Shown here in pieces: positions 16,981-25,951 of a stretch of 64,000 nucleotides of DNA. The stretch's first letter is position 1; the number at the start of each line of letters is the position of its first letter. Location of the stretch: NCBI GenBank assembly GCA_963799925.1, contig CAWCYZ010000002.1:1240001-1304000 (forward strand), written 5' to 3'. Below the pieces are notes generated by a model. The model was not told where the DNA came from and did not search any database. It was given only the letters and a program-made list of their open reading frames with translations. This DNA comes from DATBQN01 sp963799925. Lineage in GTDB: Bacteria > Acidobacteriota > Thermoanaerobaculia > Multivoradales > UBA5704. The translations under genes and the position numbers were made by a program.

Positions 16981-17240
16981 AGGAAGGATCGGCGGTAGGC
17001 TGGAAGCGTCCGGCGTCGAGGGGAAAGATTCAGCGTAGAGCGGAAGAATCGGTTGTCGCGAGGAAGGATCCGATGTTTCCTCGCTGCAGGCGTTGAAGAG
17101 GGGAAATATTCGATTCTTCCCCGCTGCAGGCGTTGAAGCAGGCGAACATTCGATTCTTCCCCGCTACAGGCGCTGAAGCAGGCGAACATTCGATTGTTCC
17201 TCGCTACAGGCGCTGAAGTGGGCGAAGGATTCGATTCCCC
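16981..17240. repeat. Phased 20-bp / 40-bp tandem repeat with internal dyads
   Basis: From 17061 the sequence repeats with an exact 40-base period (copies start at 17061, 17101, 17141, 17181, part copy 17221). The two middle copies are nearly identical. Upstream, from 16981, a GGAAgnaTy core recurs every 20 bases (16982, 17002, 17022, 17042, 17062). Within each 40-base unit, GGAA...ATTCGAT...TTCC forms a near-palindrome centred on TCGA, so each unit can fold as a hairpin or bind a dimer. No gene is plausible across it. It ends just before the promoter at 17257. Confidence 0.9.
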
Positions 17241-17256
17241 TTCCTCATGCGCCAGA

Positions 17257-17285
17257 TTGGCGCGATCCAGCAAATCAGCTATACT
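17257..17285 (+). promoter_or_regulatory. Strong sigma-70-like promoter of the NYN-LOTUS gene
   Basis: TTGGCG (17257-17262), a 17-base spacer, TATACT (17280-17285). Transcription would start near 17292 and give a leader of about 145 bases before the TTG start at 17436. The phased palindromic repeat ends about 17 bases before the -35, well placed to act as an upstream regulatory array. Confidence 0.65.
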
Positions 17286-17435
17286 CTCGTCGGCTGCACC
17301 GGCCCGCCCCTTCGCCGCTCCCGTGGCCCCGAGCTCGAACCCAATCCGCTCAACATGCGATTTCGTGGTGGCTCTGATCCGGGGCGAGGACCGTTGTTTG
17401 CAACGAGCCCATGAGGCTCGGGAAAGGACATCGCT

Positions 17436-18974
17436 TTGAGTCCATGGTGGCTGCGCCCCACAGCAGAGGGCGCAACGAACGAATCAGACGCTGACGAGAA
17501 ACGCGAGGCCGAGAGCCGCGCCGCCACACCGGCGGCCGAGCCCGCGGCGGCACCCCCGGCCACCGAGCCGGCGCACCAGGAGCCGCCCCCCGCGAGCTTC
17601 CCGCGCTCCCAGGCCTTCGAGCCCCGCTCCGTCGCCCCTCCTGCCGAAGCTCCTTCCGTCTGGGAGCCCCGCGAGTCTCCCCGTGAAACCGCGGCATCCG
17701 AGCCCGCATCGCTCCAGGCCGAGGCTCAATCCCCGGCGCTCCACACGGCTGAGCCCCACCGCCATGCCGAGCGCTTCCATGACGCCGCCGCCTCGACCAC
17801 CGAACCGGCAGCCATCGCGACGGAAGCCGCGAGCCATGCCCCCGAGGTGAGCCCGGCGCTCGACGGCGAAACCGCCGAGCGCGAGGAAGGCCAGGGCGAG
17901 GCCGGGGGCGAGAAGAAGCGCTCGCGCTCGCGCCGCAGCCGCGGCGGACGCCGCAAGTCCGGCCGCAGCGCCGGAGCCGCCCCGTCGCCCGGTACGCCGG
18001 GCGCGGACGACGAGGACGACGATTTCGAGGTCGAGGACGAGGCGCTCGAGACACCGGAGACACAGCCGGCCCCCGCGCCGGTCGCCCAGATCCATCACCG
18101 CGGACGGGAGGCGCGAGAGGCGCGTGAGACGGCGAAGCCGGCGGAGAACAACTTCTACCTGCCGCCCGACTACGAGATCTCGCCGCGCGAGGTCTTCGTG
18201 CCGGTCGAGCGCCCCCGCAGCCACAACGACGAGCGCAAGATCGCCCTCTTCTGCGATCTCGAGAACATCGCTCTCGGCGTGCGCGACTCGGAGGTCGGCA
18301 AGTTCGACATCCACCGCGTGCTCGAGCGGCTCCTCGAGAAGGGCAAGATCATCGTCAAGAAGGCCTACGCCGACTGGGAGCGCTACAGCGACTACAAGCG
18401 TCCCTTCCACGAGGCCGCGATCGAGCTGATCGACATCCCGCAGAAGTATTACTCGGGCAAGAACAGCGCCGACATCAAGATGGTGGTCGACGCGATGGAC
18501 CTCTCCTACTCGAAGGAGCACCTCGACACCTTCGTCCTCCTCTCGGGCGACAGCGACTTCTCGCCGCTGGTCTCGAAGCTCAAGGAGAACAACAAGTACG
18601 TCATCGGGATCGGGGTGAAGAACTCGTCGTCGAACCTCCTGGTCGACAACTGCGACGAGTTCATCTACTACGAGGACGTCTGGCGCGACTCCGCCAAGGC
18701 GCCCCAGCTCGCCGGCCTCACCAAGAAGGCGGCCGAGGCGTTCAGCCTGATGGTCGAGTCGATCCAGGCGCTGGTGCGCGAGAACAAGGACGTCCTCTGG
18801 GGCTCGATGATCAAGCAGACGATGCAGCGCAAGAAGCCCTCGTTCAACGAAGGCTACTTCGGCTACAGCACGTTCTCCGAGCTGCTCGAGGACGCCGAGC
18901 GCAAGAACATCATCAAGCTGAAGAAGGACCAGCGCTCCGGCACCTACATCGTGACCGGCTTCGCCAAGCGCTAG
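17436..18974 (+). CDS. NYN-domain nuclease-like protein with LOTUS (OST-HTH) domain
   Basis: A 512-residue protein. Residues 1-240 are low-complexity, Ala/Glu/Pro-rich and then Arg/Ser-rich, likely disordered and RNA-binding. Residues about 265-410 are a NYN (PIN-like) domain with the acidic active site: KIALFCDLEN, NSADIKMVVDAMD and LLSGDSDFSPL. Residues about 430-510 (LVRENKDVLWGSMIKQTM, FGYSTFSELLEDA) match an OST-HTH/LOTUS domain, known to bind RNA in related proteins. It is therefore predicted to be an RNA-directed nuclease. The TTG start at 17436 has GGAAAGGA at 17421-17428; no better in-frame start lies nearby. Confidence 0.88.
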   Translation: MSPWWLRPTAEGATNESDADEKREAESRAATPAAEPAAAPPATEPAHQEPPPASFPRSQAFEPRSVAPPAEAPSVWEPRESPRETAASEPASLQAEAQSPALHTAEPHRHAERFHDAAASTTEPAAIATEAASHAPEVSPALDGETAEREEGQGEAGGEKKRSRSRRSRGGRRKSGRSAGAAPSPGTPGADDEDDDFEVEDEALETPETQPAPAPVAQIHHRGREAREARETAKPAENNFYLPPDYEISPREVFVPVERPRSHNDERKIALFCDLENIALGVRDSEVGKFDIHRVLERLLEKGKIIVKKAYADWERYSDYKRPFHEAAIELIDIPQKYYSGKNSADIKMVVDAMDLSYSKEHLDTFVLLSGDSDFSPLVSKLKENNKYVIGIGVKNSSSNLLVDNCDEFIYYEDVWRDSAKAPQLAGLTKKAAEAFSLMVESIQALVRENKDVLWGSMIKQTMQRKKPSFNEGYFGYSTFSELLEDAERKNIIKLKKDQRSGTYIVTGFAKR

Positions 18975-19019
18975 CCGCTGGCCGGGAGGGCGGGGCCGAG
19001 GACCGCTCCGCCTTCCCGG

Positions 19020-19556
19020 TCACCCTCCGACCCCCATCAAGCCCGCCGCTTCGATCCATTCGATACGGCGCCAGCTCCGCTCGCGCCCGGGCACCGGCAC
19101 CAGGCCGGCTCGCACGAGCCCGTCGCCGAGGAGCCCGACGAAGCGGTGCTGTCCCCTGACCACCGCGAGATTGAGGAAGAACTCGCGGGCGTCGCCGCGC
19201 TGCTCGACGACGAAGCGGAGCGCCTCGGTGCCCGGCCGCGGGTTGACGGCGAGCACCTGGGCGAAGGGAATGCGCCGCGGCCGGAAGGTATGGAGCGGCT
19301 GATAGGCGATGCCGTCGTCGTCGATCTCGACCGCCGGCAGCCCCGCCGTCCACCAGATCTTCGCCAGGCTCCCCACGAAGAGGACGCTGTAGGCGAGGAG
19401 CACCCCGAAGCCGCGCCCCCAGGCGCCCCGTTCGTCGCTCGGCAGCAGACCGGTGAAGCCGCCGAGGACGACGACCAGACCCATCCCCCACAGCATGGCG
19501 CGGCGGCAGGTGCTCCGCACCCAGGGTCTGAACGGGAAGCGCTCGGCGGCAGTCAT
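19020..19556 (-). CDS. Membrane protein of unknown function, two helices plus soluble domain
   Basis: A 178-residue protein. Two hydrophobic helices (about residues 21-40 and 50-68) are followed by a beta-rich soluble part (VEIDDDGIAYQPLHTFRPRRIPFAQVLAVN, then ALRFVVEQRGDAREFFLNLAVV). This arrangement is reminiscent of bacterial PH-like membrane proteins, but I cannot assign a family. ATG 19556 is favoured because the region upstream holds the promoter of the divergent DUF2911 gene. It converges with the NYN gene. Confidence 0.55.
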   Translation of the reverse strand: MTAAERFPFRPWVRSTCRRAMLWGMGLVVVLGGFTGLLPSDERGAWGRGFGVLLAYSVLFVGSLAKIWWTAGLPAVEIDDDGIAYQPLHTFRPRRIPFAQVLAVNPRPGTEALRFVVEQRGDAREFFLNLAVVRGQHRFVGLLGDGLVRAGLVPVPGRERSWRRIEWIEAAGLMGVGG

Positions 19557-19621
19557 GCGGTCGATAGTACCCGCGGAGCAGTGCGATACTCTTACGTGAA
19601 CGCACCCTCGAGGAGGAATCC

Positions 19622-20491
19622 ATGAGAAAGCTCTCCCTTGCGGCCGTCGCCGCCGTATCGGCCATCGCAACGCTCGCCGCCGCTACCACGGCGATGGCCC
19701 AGCAGGTCGACTTTCCGCGCCCGAGCCCCAACGCCAGCGTCTCGCAGATGGTGGGGATCACCGAGATCACGCTCCACTACAGCCGGCCGGGGGTCAAGAA
19801 CCGCAAGATCTGGGATGGCCTGGTGCCCTACGGGCAGGTCTGGCGGACGGGCGCCAACGAGAACACCACGATCTCGTTCTCGACCCCGGTCAGGATCGGC
19901 GGCCACGAGCTGCCGGCCGGCACCTACGGCCTGCAGACCATCCCCACCGCCGGCGACTGGACGGTGATCTTCAGCAAGGACGCCGAGCTCTGGGGCGCCT
20001 TCGACTACAAGGCCGAGCACGACGCTCTGCGCATCCAGGCGAAGCCGCGGCCGGCCGAGCCGCAGGAGCGGATGAGCTTCGAGCTCACCGACCTTTCCGA
20101 CACCTCGGCCACGGTGGTGCTGCGCTGGGAGCGGCTCGCCGTGCCGTTCACCGTCGAGGTCGACACGCCGAAGCTCGTCCTGGCGCGGGCGCAGTCGAAC
20201 CTCGGCTGGCGCTCGCTCAATCAGGCCGCCGCCTACTGCCTGCAGAACGGCCCCTGCGCCGGCGGCGAGGGCATCCGCTGGGCCGACGCCTCGATCGCCA
20301 TCGACGGCAACTTCACCAACTATCAGACCAAGGCGCGGCTGCTGGCCAAGAAGGGCGACTACAAGCAGGCCGTCGCCGCCGGCGAGAGGGCGCTCGCGGC
20401 GGCGAAGGGCGCGGCCCAGCCGCCACCCGCGACGGCCATGGCCGAGCTCGAGACGTCGCTCAAGGAGTGGCGGTCGAGCGCGAGCCGCTAG
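19622..20491 (+). CDS. Secreted DUF2911 protein
   Basis: A 289-residue protein with a signal peptide ending ATTAMA before QQVDFPRPSP. The body has the DUF2911 hallmark segments VGITEITLHYSRPGVKNRKIW, PYGQVWRTGANENT, AGTYGLQTIP and the DWTVIFSKD strand. The last about 90 residues resemble a TPR-like helical tail (NFTNYQTKARLLAKKGDY). DUF2911 proteins are exported, common in Acidobacteriota and Bacteroidota, and of unknown function. CGAGGAGGAA precedes ATG 19622. Monocistronic. Confidence 0.88.
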   Translation: MRKLSLAAVAAVSAIATLAAATTAMAQQVDFPRPSPNASVSQMVGITEITLHYSRPGVKNRKIWDGLVPYGQVWRTGANENTTISFSTPVRIGGHELPAGTYGLQTIPTAGDWTVIFSKDAELWGAFDYKAEHDALRIQAKPRPAEPQERMSFELTDLSDTSATVVLRWERLAVPFTVEVDTPKLVLARAQSNLGWRSLNQAAAYCLQNGPCAGGEGIRWADASIAIDGNFTNYQTKARLLAKKGDYKQAVAAGERALAAAKGAAQPPPATAMAELETSLKEWRSSASR

Positions 20492-20565
20492 CTGGATTCG
20501 CCGATCGACCCGCCGATCGATCCGGCAGCGGGCGGCGGGCCACGGCCCCCGCCGCTCGCTGCACC

Positions 20566-21234
20566 TCAATCGTCGAACGCCACGAGCCAGCCCGGCAGCT
20601 CGAGCACTCCCGCGAGGCAGGCGAGGGGCAGCCGCGACTCGAGCTCATGGCGCGCGTGGGAGCCGCTGCAGACGCCGAGCGCCGCCACCCCGGCGGCGCG
20701 CGCCATCTCGAGGTCGTGGACCGAGTCGCCGATCATCAGCGCCGCCCCCGGCGCGACCCCCAGCTCGTCCAGGACGTCGCGGAGCATCTGCGGGTGCGGC
20801 TTCGACGGCGCTTCGTCGGCGGTCCGCGTCGCCTGGAAGCGGTCCGCGAGGCCGTTCGTACGCAGCGCGTCGTCGAGGCCGCGCCGGCTCTTCCCCGTCG
20901 CCACCGCCAGGAGATAGCCATCCGCCGCCAGCCGCGCCAGCAGCTCGGGAACGCCGCCGAAGAGCACCTGGCGGTCGCGATAGGTGGCGAGCCAGCGGTC
21001 GCGGTACTGGGAGACCACCCGCGCGAAGAGGCCGTCCCCGCCGCCCGGCGACAGCCGGTCGATCGTCTCGCGGAAGCCGAGCCCGATGGTGTCGCGGATC
21101 ACCGCCTCGTCCGGCGCCGCGATCCCGCAGTCGACGAACGCCTCCCGAGTGCAGGCGACGATGGTCGCGATCGAGTCCATCAGGGTGCCGTCCCAGTCGA
21201 AGACCAGCAGCTCGAAGGGACGCCCGGCCGTCAT
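20566..21234 (-). CDS. HAD-superfamily phosphatase (phosphoglycolate phosphatase-like)
   Basis: A 222-residue protein with all HAD motifs: DWDGTLMDS (about 13-21), the VATGKS segment (about 110), the lysine in SKPHP (about 146) and the acid pair in GDSVHD (about 170). The alpha-helical cap lies between motifs I and II. It resembles Gph/PPase-type phosphatases that remove phosphate from small metabolites such as phosphoglycolate. The exact substrate is not readable. Its start overlaps the stop of the upstream GT39 gene by four bases, so it is coupled to envelope-sugar genes and might act on a sugar phosphate. Confidence 0.85.
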   Translation of the reverse strand: MTAGRPFELLVFDWDGTLMDSIATIVACTREAFVDCGIAAPDEAVIRDTIGLGFRETIDRLSPGGGDGLFARVVSQYRDRWLATYRDRQVLFGGVPELLARLAADGYLLAVATGKSRRGLDDALRTNGLADRFQATRTADEAPSKPHPQMLRDVLDELGVAPGAALMIGDSVHDLEMARAAGVAALGVCSGSHARHELESRLPLACLAGVLELPGWLVAFDD

Positions 21235-22739
21235 CGTCCGGCGATCCTAGCAGCCGGCTCGAACCGCCAGACGTCCGCGCCCAGCAGCGCCTCGTGCTCG
21301 CGCTCGACGTAGCGGCCGCGGAGGAAGGCGAGGAACGCCGGGCTCACCTCGCGATGCCCGCGCAGGAGCCAGACGCGGCGCGGCCGCGCGCGGTCGAGGA
21401 GGTCTCGCGTCGCGGCGAGGCTCGCGTCGTCGCCCGCCAGCAGGTCCAGCCGCCGGCGCGAGCCGAGCCGCGCGAAGTAGTAGTCGAAATACTCGCGGTA
21501 GTAGGCGCGGCCGAGGACGACGACGCCCCGGTCCGGCTCGGGGTCGGCCGCGACGACCCGGGCGACCGCCTGACGGAATTGCTCCTTCTCCGGTAGCCGG
21601 TAGAAGCGGACGACGAAGAGGAGGTGAGCGAGGAGGAGGACGAGGGCGAGCCCGGCGGCGAGCGTCAGGCGCATTCCGGCGGCGAGCACGGTGAACGCCC
21701 GCGCGAGGAGCAGGTAGGCGGCAGGCAGGCAGACGATCAGGTTGCGGCTGGTGAGGAGCGGGAAGGCGAGGTAGGAGACGGCGGCCGCGCCGGCCGCCGG
21801 CACGGCGAGCCAGAGCGCGAGGAGGAGGGAGGGGGAGAGCGGCCCGAGCGGCCGCTCGGGCTCGCGCACGCTCTCGCCGCGCCGGCGGGCGCGCCAAGCC
21901 TTGGCCAGAGCGAGGAGGCCGATCGCGACCGCCAGGGCCGACAGGGTGCGCGACTCGTTGAACAGGAACTTGAGATACCAACCGACCGTCACCAGGCTGG
22001 GGGGCGGGATCCACGCCCAGGAGTGGGAGTGCCGCTTCTGGAGCACCAGGTACCAGAGCCCGGGCCCGTACCCGGCGAGAAGGAGGGAGAAGGTGACGAC
22101 GGCCGCCGAGCGCGCCCGGCCGCGGGCGAGGAGCACCGCCACCCCGCCTTGGAAGAACGCCAGGCCGGCGCCGAAGTGATGGAGGTAGCAGGCCGCGAGC
22201 GCCGAGGCCAGGAAGCCGGCGACGAGCCACGGCGAGGCGGCTTCCCCCTCGCCCCAGCGGCGCAGCAGCGCCACCCAGAACGCTCCGGCGACGAGGACCG
22301 CGAGGAGCAGACAGGCGTAGGGTCGCGCCTCCTGACTGTAGTAGATCGGGCACCAGAGGACGGCGACGAGCCCGGCGGCGACGAGCCCCTCGGCAGGGCC
22401 GTAGAGGAGCTTCCCGAGCGCGAAGATCGCGGCGATCGAGAGCACGCCGCAGATCGCCGAGGGAAGCCGGAGCAGCGCCTCCGAGTTCCCCAGGTGCCGC
22501 TGGACGAGATGGAGGACGAGGTTGAAGGTCGGCGGATGGCCATCGCCCCCGAGCGTCTTCTTCAGCACCGCGGCGACGGTCGGCTGGGCGCTCGCCCGCG
22601 CGCTGTCGAGCTCGTCGTTCCACAGCGACTCGCGGCCGAGCCCATGGAACCGCAGGCCGGCGCCGACGAGGAGGAAGAGACCGAGGAGCGCCGCCTGCGC
22701 TACCTGGCGGCGGCGCCCGCCGCGGAGAGCGCCCTCCAT
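21231..22739 (-). CDS. Family 39-type membrane glycosyltransferase
   Basis: A 502-residue protein with about 10-12 transmembrane helices. The first luminal loop carries the acidic pair of GT39/ArnT-like GT-C enzymes (RESLWNDELDSAR, about residues 35-47), followed by GDGHPPTFNLVLH. Such enzymes transfer a sugar from a polyprenyl-phosphate donor to a protein or lipid on the periplasmic face. The donor and acceptor are unknown. Start ATG 22739, six bases after the nucleotidyltransferase stop, so it belongs to the same operon, which fits supply of an activated sugar. Confidence 0.85.
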   Translation of the reverse strand: MEGALRGGRRRQVAQAALLGLFLLVGAGLRFHGLGRESLWNDELDSARASAQPTVAAVLKKTLGGDGHPPTFNLVLHLVQRHLGNSEALLRLPSAICGVLSIAAIFALGKLLYGPAEGLVAAGLVAVLWCPIYYSQEARPYACLLLAVLVAGAFWVALLRRWGEGEAASPWLVAGFLASALAACYLHHFGAGLAFFQGGVAVLLARGRARSAAVVTFSLLLAGYGPGLWYLVLQKRHSHSWAWIPPPSLVTVGWYLKFLFNESRTLSALAVAIGLLALAKAWRARRRGESVREPERPLGPLSPSLLLALWLAVPAAGAAAVSYLAFPLLTSRNLIVCLPAAYLLLARAFTVLAAGMRLTLAAGLALVLLLAHLLFVVRFYRLPEKEQFRQAVARVVAADPEPDRGVVVLGRAYYREYFDYYFARLGSRRRLDLLAGDDASLAATRDLLDRARPRRVWLLRGHREVSPAFLAFLRGRYVEREHEALLGADVWRFEPAARIAGR

Positions 22740-22745
22740 CGCCGC

Positions 22746-23810
22746 TCAGCGCCCCCCGAGCGGCGTGACGCAGGCTCCGCCCGGCCCCGCCATCGCGAGC
22801 TGCCGCTCGAGGCGGCTCCCCGGCGCCAGCACCGCGCTCGGGCCGACGATCGATTCGCCGACCACGCACCCGGCGCCGACCTCGGCACCCGCGAGGACCA
22901 GCGCGCGCTCGAGCCGCGCCCCCTCGCCCACCCGCGCCCCGGCCTCGACGACCACATGGTGGCAGCCGGCGCTCGGATCCAGGGCCGCCTGCGGCGAGAT
23001 CCAGGAGCCGCGCCCGCGGGTGCGCACCCAGTCGAGCACCCCGTCGAGATAACGGCGCGGCGTCCCCAGGTCGTGCCAGACGCGGTCGGTCGCGATCCCC
23101 AGGATCGGGCTCACGGCCGGCTCGCCGAGCTCCCCGTTCCCGCTCAGCAAGGATTCATAGAGATCGCGCACGATGTCGGCGGGGCCGGCTCCTACGCGAT
23201 CGAGGAGCGCCGGCTCGAGCACGTGGGCGCCGGCGAAGACGAGGCGCCGCTCGACGGCCGAACCCGCCGGCGGACCCGGCGCAGCCGTCAGGGCGGACGC
23301 GGGGCGGAACGACACCACCCGCCCCTCGCGGTCGACGCCGACGCCGCCGCCGAAATCGACCGGATCGGCGCGGCGGGCGAGGAGGAGGGTCGCCTGGGCC
23401 GCCGTCCTCGACCCTGCTCGACGGGAGCGGAGGTGCGCTCGGATCATCCGCGCCAGCGGCCACCGGCAGAGGCTGTCGCCGTTGACCAGGACGACGAGGT
23501 CGGCGGCGCGCAGGAAGTCGCGCACGGGATAGAGGGCCCCCAGGGTGCCCTGGATCGCCGGCTCGTCGGAGTAGGTGAGCGGCAGGCCGGCGAAGGAGCC
23601 GCCGAAGCGGTCGCGGATCTGGCCGCCGTGGTAGTGGAGGTTGATCGCCACCGCCTCGCAACCGGCGCGGGCGAGGGCGGCCAGGGTGTGGCCGAGGATG
23701 GGGAGGCCGCAGACCGGGAAGAGGGGCTTGGGGAGCGAGCTGGAGAGCGGGCGCAGGCGTGTGCCCAGCCCGGCGGCGAGCACGAGGGCCCTGACGTGCC
23801 TCGACTCCAT
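22746..23810 (-). CDS. Sugar-1-phosphate nucleotidyltransferase (GlmU/mannose-1-P guanylyltransferase-like)
   Basis: A 354-residue protein. It opens with the NTP-transferase signature VLAAGLGTRLRPLSSSLPKP (about residues 10-29); VLVNGDSLC carries the metal-binding Asp (about 109). The C-terminal third has left-handed-helix-like repeats (HHVVVEAGARVGEGARL, ALVLAGAEVGAGCVVG). It makes an NDP-sugar from NTP and a sugar phosphate in the cytosol. The substrate is unclear; similarity is to GDP-mannose or NDP-glucose enzymes. It is the first gene of the transcription unit with GT39 and the HAD phosphatase. Confidence 0.85.
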   Translation of the reverse strand: MESRHVRALVLAAGLGTRLRPLSSSLPKPLFPVCGLPILGHTLAALARAGCEAVAINLHYHGGQIRDRFGGSFAGLPLTYSDEPAIQGTLGALYPVRDFLRAADLVVLVNGDSLCRWPLARMIRAHLRSRRAGSRTAAQATLLLARRADPVDFGGGVGVDREGRVVSFRPASALTAAPGPPAGSAVERRLVFAGAHVLEPALLDRVGAGPADIVRDLYESLLSGNGELGEPAVSPILGIATDRVWHDLGTPRRYLDGVLDWVRTRGRGSWISPQAALDPSAGCHHVVVEAGARVGEGARLERALVLAGAEVGAGCVVGESIVGPSAVLAPGSRLERQLAMAGPGGACVTPLGGR

Positions 23811-23896
23811 CGCCCTAGCGCTCGGCCTCGCGCCCCGTCAGGCGGGCTGGAGAGGCCGTCTCTGCGCCGAGGAGATGGGGCACGCGCCGTCGGGCT

Positions 23897-24457
23897 TCAC
23901 GAGCTCTGACGGAAGACCATCTCCGGCGGAGCTTCCGGATGCTCTTTCAGGTAGTCCTCGTAGAGCCGCAGGTAGGAGCGCCGCTCGCCCTTCTCCGGAT
24001 CGAGCCCGCAGCGGCGGGCGACCGTCTCCGCGCCGTCGCCCTCGAACTCGGCGAAGTCGCCGATCGGGGTGTGGTCGAGAGCGATGGTGACGCCGCCCAG
24101 CTGCCACTCCTCCCGCATCTTCTGGTACCGGCGGACGACGCCGTAGCCCAGGTTGTGGAAGAGCTCGCGGGCTTCGTCGGCGTTCTCGATCTCGACCTCG
24201 CGCTCCTCGCGGACCTTCATGTTGCCCTCGAGGCGCAACGGCCCCTTGAAGGTGAGGCGCGCCCGCTGACCCTCCGTGCGCAGGCGCAGGATGCGTCCGG
24301 AGGAGACCAGCTCCCCTTCCCGATCGAGGATCCAGTTGTCTTCGAAAGCCGCCGGTCCGATCCGCTCCGCTTCCAGCTCTTTCAGTCGCTCCCGCAACAT
24401 GTCGAGCTCAACTCCCGGAAACTTGATCTCGCGCTCGAGGTTGTCCTTGCTCCTCAT
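23897..24457 (-). CDS. CYTH-domain (CyaB/thiamine-triphosphatase-like) protein
   Basis: A 186-residue protein. The ExExK motif of the CYTH fold is seen as EREIKF (about residues 8-13). Strand motifs RLRTEGQRARLTFKGP, KVREEREVEIEN and ALDHTPIGDFAEFEG fit the triphosphate-tunnel architecture. Members hydrolyse or cyclise triphosphates, as class IV adenylate cyclase or triphosphatase. ATG 24457 is chosen because it gives MRSKDNLEREIKF; a longer reading enters the M20 peptidase gene. It follows that gene by four bases and is probably co-transcribed. Confidence 0.82.
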   Translation of the reverse strand: MRSKDNLEREIKFPGVELDMLRERLKELEAERIGPAAFEDNWILDREGELVSSGRILRLRTEGQRARLTFKGPLRLEGNMKVREEREVEIENADEARELFHNLGYGVVRRYQKMREEWQLGGVTIALDHTPIGDFAEFEGDGAETVARRCGLDPEKGERRSYLRLYEDYLKEHPEAPPEMVFRQSS

Positions 24458-24461
24458 GACC

Positions 24462-25846
24462 TCACGGCGTCGCCAGCCGATCCAGCAGCCGCGCCACGGA
24501 CCGGATACCGTTGTAGAAGTGGCTGATGTTGAACTTCTCGTTAGGCGAATGCAGGGCGTCATCGTTCAGGCCGAAGCCGAGGAGCAGCACCGGGACCCCG
24601 AGCACCTGGGAGAAGGTCGAGACGATGGGGATCGAGCCACCCTCGCGCATGCGCACCGGCCGCGCCCCCCAGATCTCCGCCATCGCCTCCATCGCGGCGT
24701 CGACGATCGGTCCCTTGGCCTCGACGATCACCGGGTCGGCGCCGTGGAGGTAGCTCACCTCGACCGTCACCCCCGGGGGGCGATCCGCTGGACGTGCTCG
24801 GTGAACAGACGGGCGATCGTCTCCGGCTTCTGATCGGGGACCAGGCGCATCGAGACCTTGGCGCCACCCCAGGAGGGGAGCACGGTCTTGGCGCCCTTGC
24901 CCTCATAGCCGCCGAAGATGCCGTTGACGTCGCAGGTCGGCCGCGCGCCCACCCGCTCGCGGGTGGTGTAGCCCTGCTCGCCGAAGACCTCGCCGATCCC
25001 CAGCTCGCGGCGGTAGACGTCCTCGTCGAACGGCAGCTTCGCCATCTCCTCGCGCTCCCAGCTCTCGAGCGGGCGCACGTCGTCGTAGAAGCCGGGGATG
25101 AGGATCTTGCCGGTCTCCGTGTCGCGCAGGCTGTCGACGATATGGCAGAGCGCGTTCAAGGGGTTGGCGACGCCGCCGCCATAGGTCCCCGAGTGGAGGT
25201 CGCGGTTGGGGCCGGTGACCTTGAGCTCCATGTAGGCCAAGCCCTTCAAGCCATAGACGAGGGCCGGCTGGCCCGGGGCGTAGAGCGAGCTGTCGGAGAT
25301 GACGACGCAGTCGCAGGCGAGGCGCTTGCCGCCGTCCTCGCGGACGTAGCGGTCGATCGCCTCGCCCCCCGCTTCCTCCTCGCCCTCGACCAGGAACTTG
25401 ACGTTGACCGGCAGCGCCCCGCGCTCGGCGAGCATTGCGGCCACCGCCTTCACATGGGTGTAGGACTGGCCCTTGTCGTCGGTCGCGCCGCGCGCCACCA
25501 GCGTGTCGCCTTCCTCGGTGGGCTCGAAGGGCGGATGCCGCCAGAGGTCGACCGGGTCGACCGGCTGCACGTCGTAATGGCCGTAGAAGAGGACGGTCGG
25601 CGCGCCCGGCGCCTTGGTCCATTCGCCGTAGACCAGCGGATGGCCGGCGGTCTCGATCAGCTCGGCGGCGAGGCCCGCCGCGCGCATCTTGCCGAGCAGG
25701 AACTCGGCGGCGCGCCGCACTTGCGGCTTGTACTCGGGATCGGTCGAGATGGAGGGGATGCGGATGTAATCCTTGAGCTCCTCCAGGTAGGCGCCCTTCT
25801 CCCGATCGATCCTGCCCAGCACGTCGCGGGTGTCTCTCGCGGCCAA
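24462..25846 (-). CDS. M20-family dipeptidase, interrupted by one frameshift
   Basis: The N-terminal 359 residues (25846-24767) contain the M20 metal ligands: FYGHYDVQP (about 91), ATDDKGQSY (about 123) and EGEEEAGG (about 155). The frame then stops in a G/C run. The last 102 residues continue in the next frame from GTG 24770 (VTVEVSYLHGADPV, GGSIPIV, ALHSPNEKFN with the final His). The join is at the C5G6 run 24770-24780 on the + strand; one extra base restores a normal about 460-residue enzyme ending in a conserved HSPNE. It would hydrolyse dipeptides using two zinc ions in the cytosol. A sequencing indel is as likely as real inactivation. Confidence 0.85.
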
Positions 25847-25951
25847 ATCGACCCTCCTCTTCCGAGCCGGGTCAGTCTAGCAGAGTCGTCCGGGTGAGTC
25901 GGCAGGTTGTCGGGCGAGGTCGGCGGCTGGGAACGGGGTGGACGCGCCGGG

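Noticed and set aside
16981..17240. CRISPR array
   Set aside because: The units are contiguous 40-base repeats with no unique spacers, and no cas genes are nearby.
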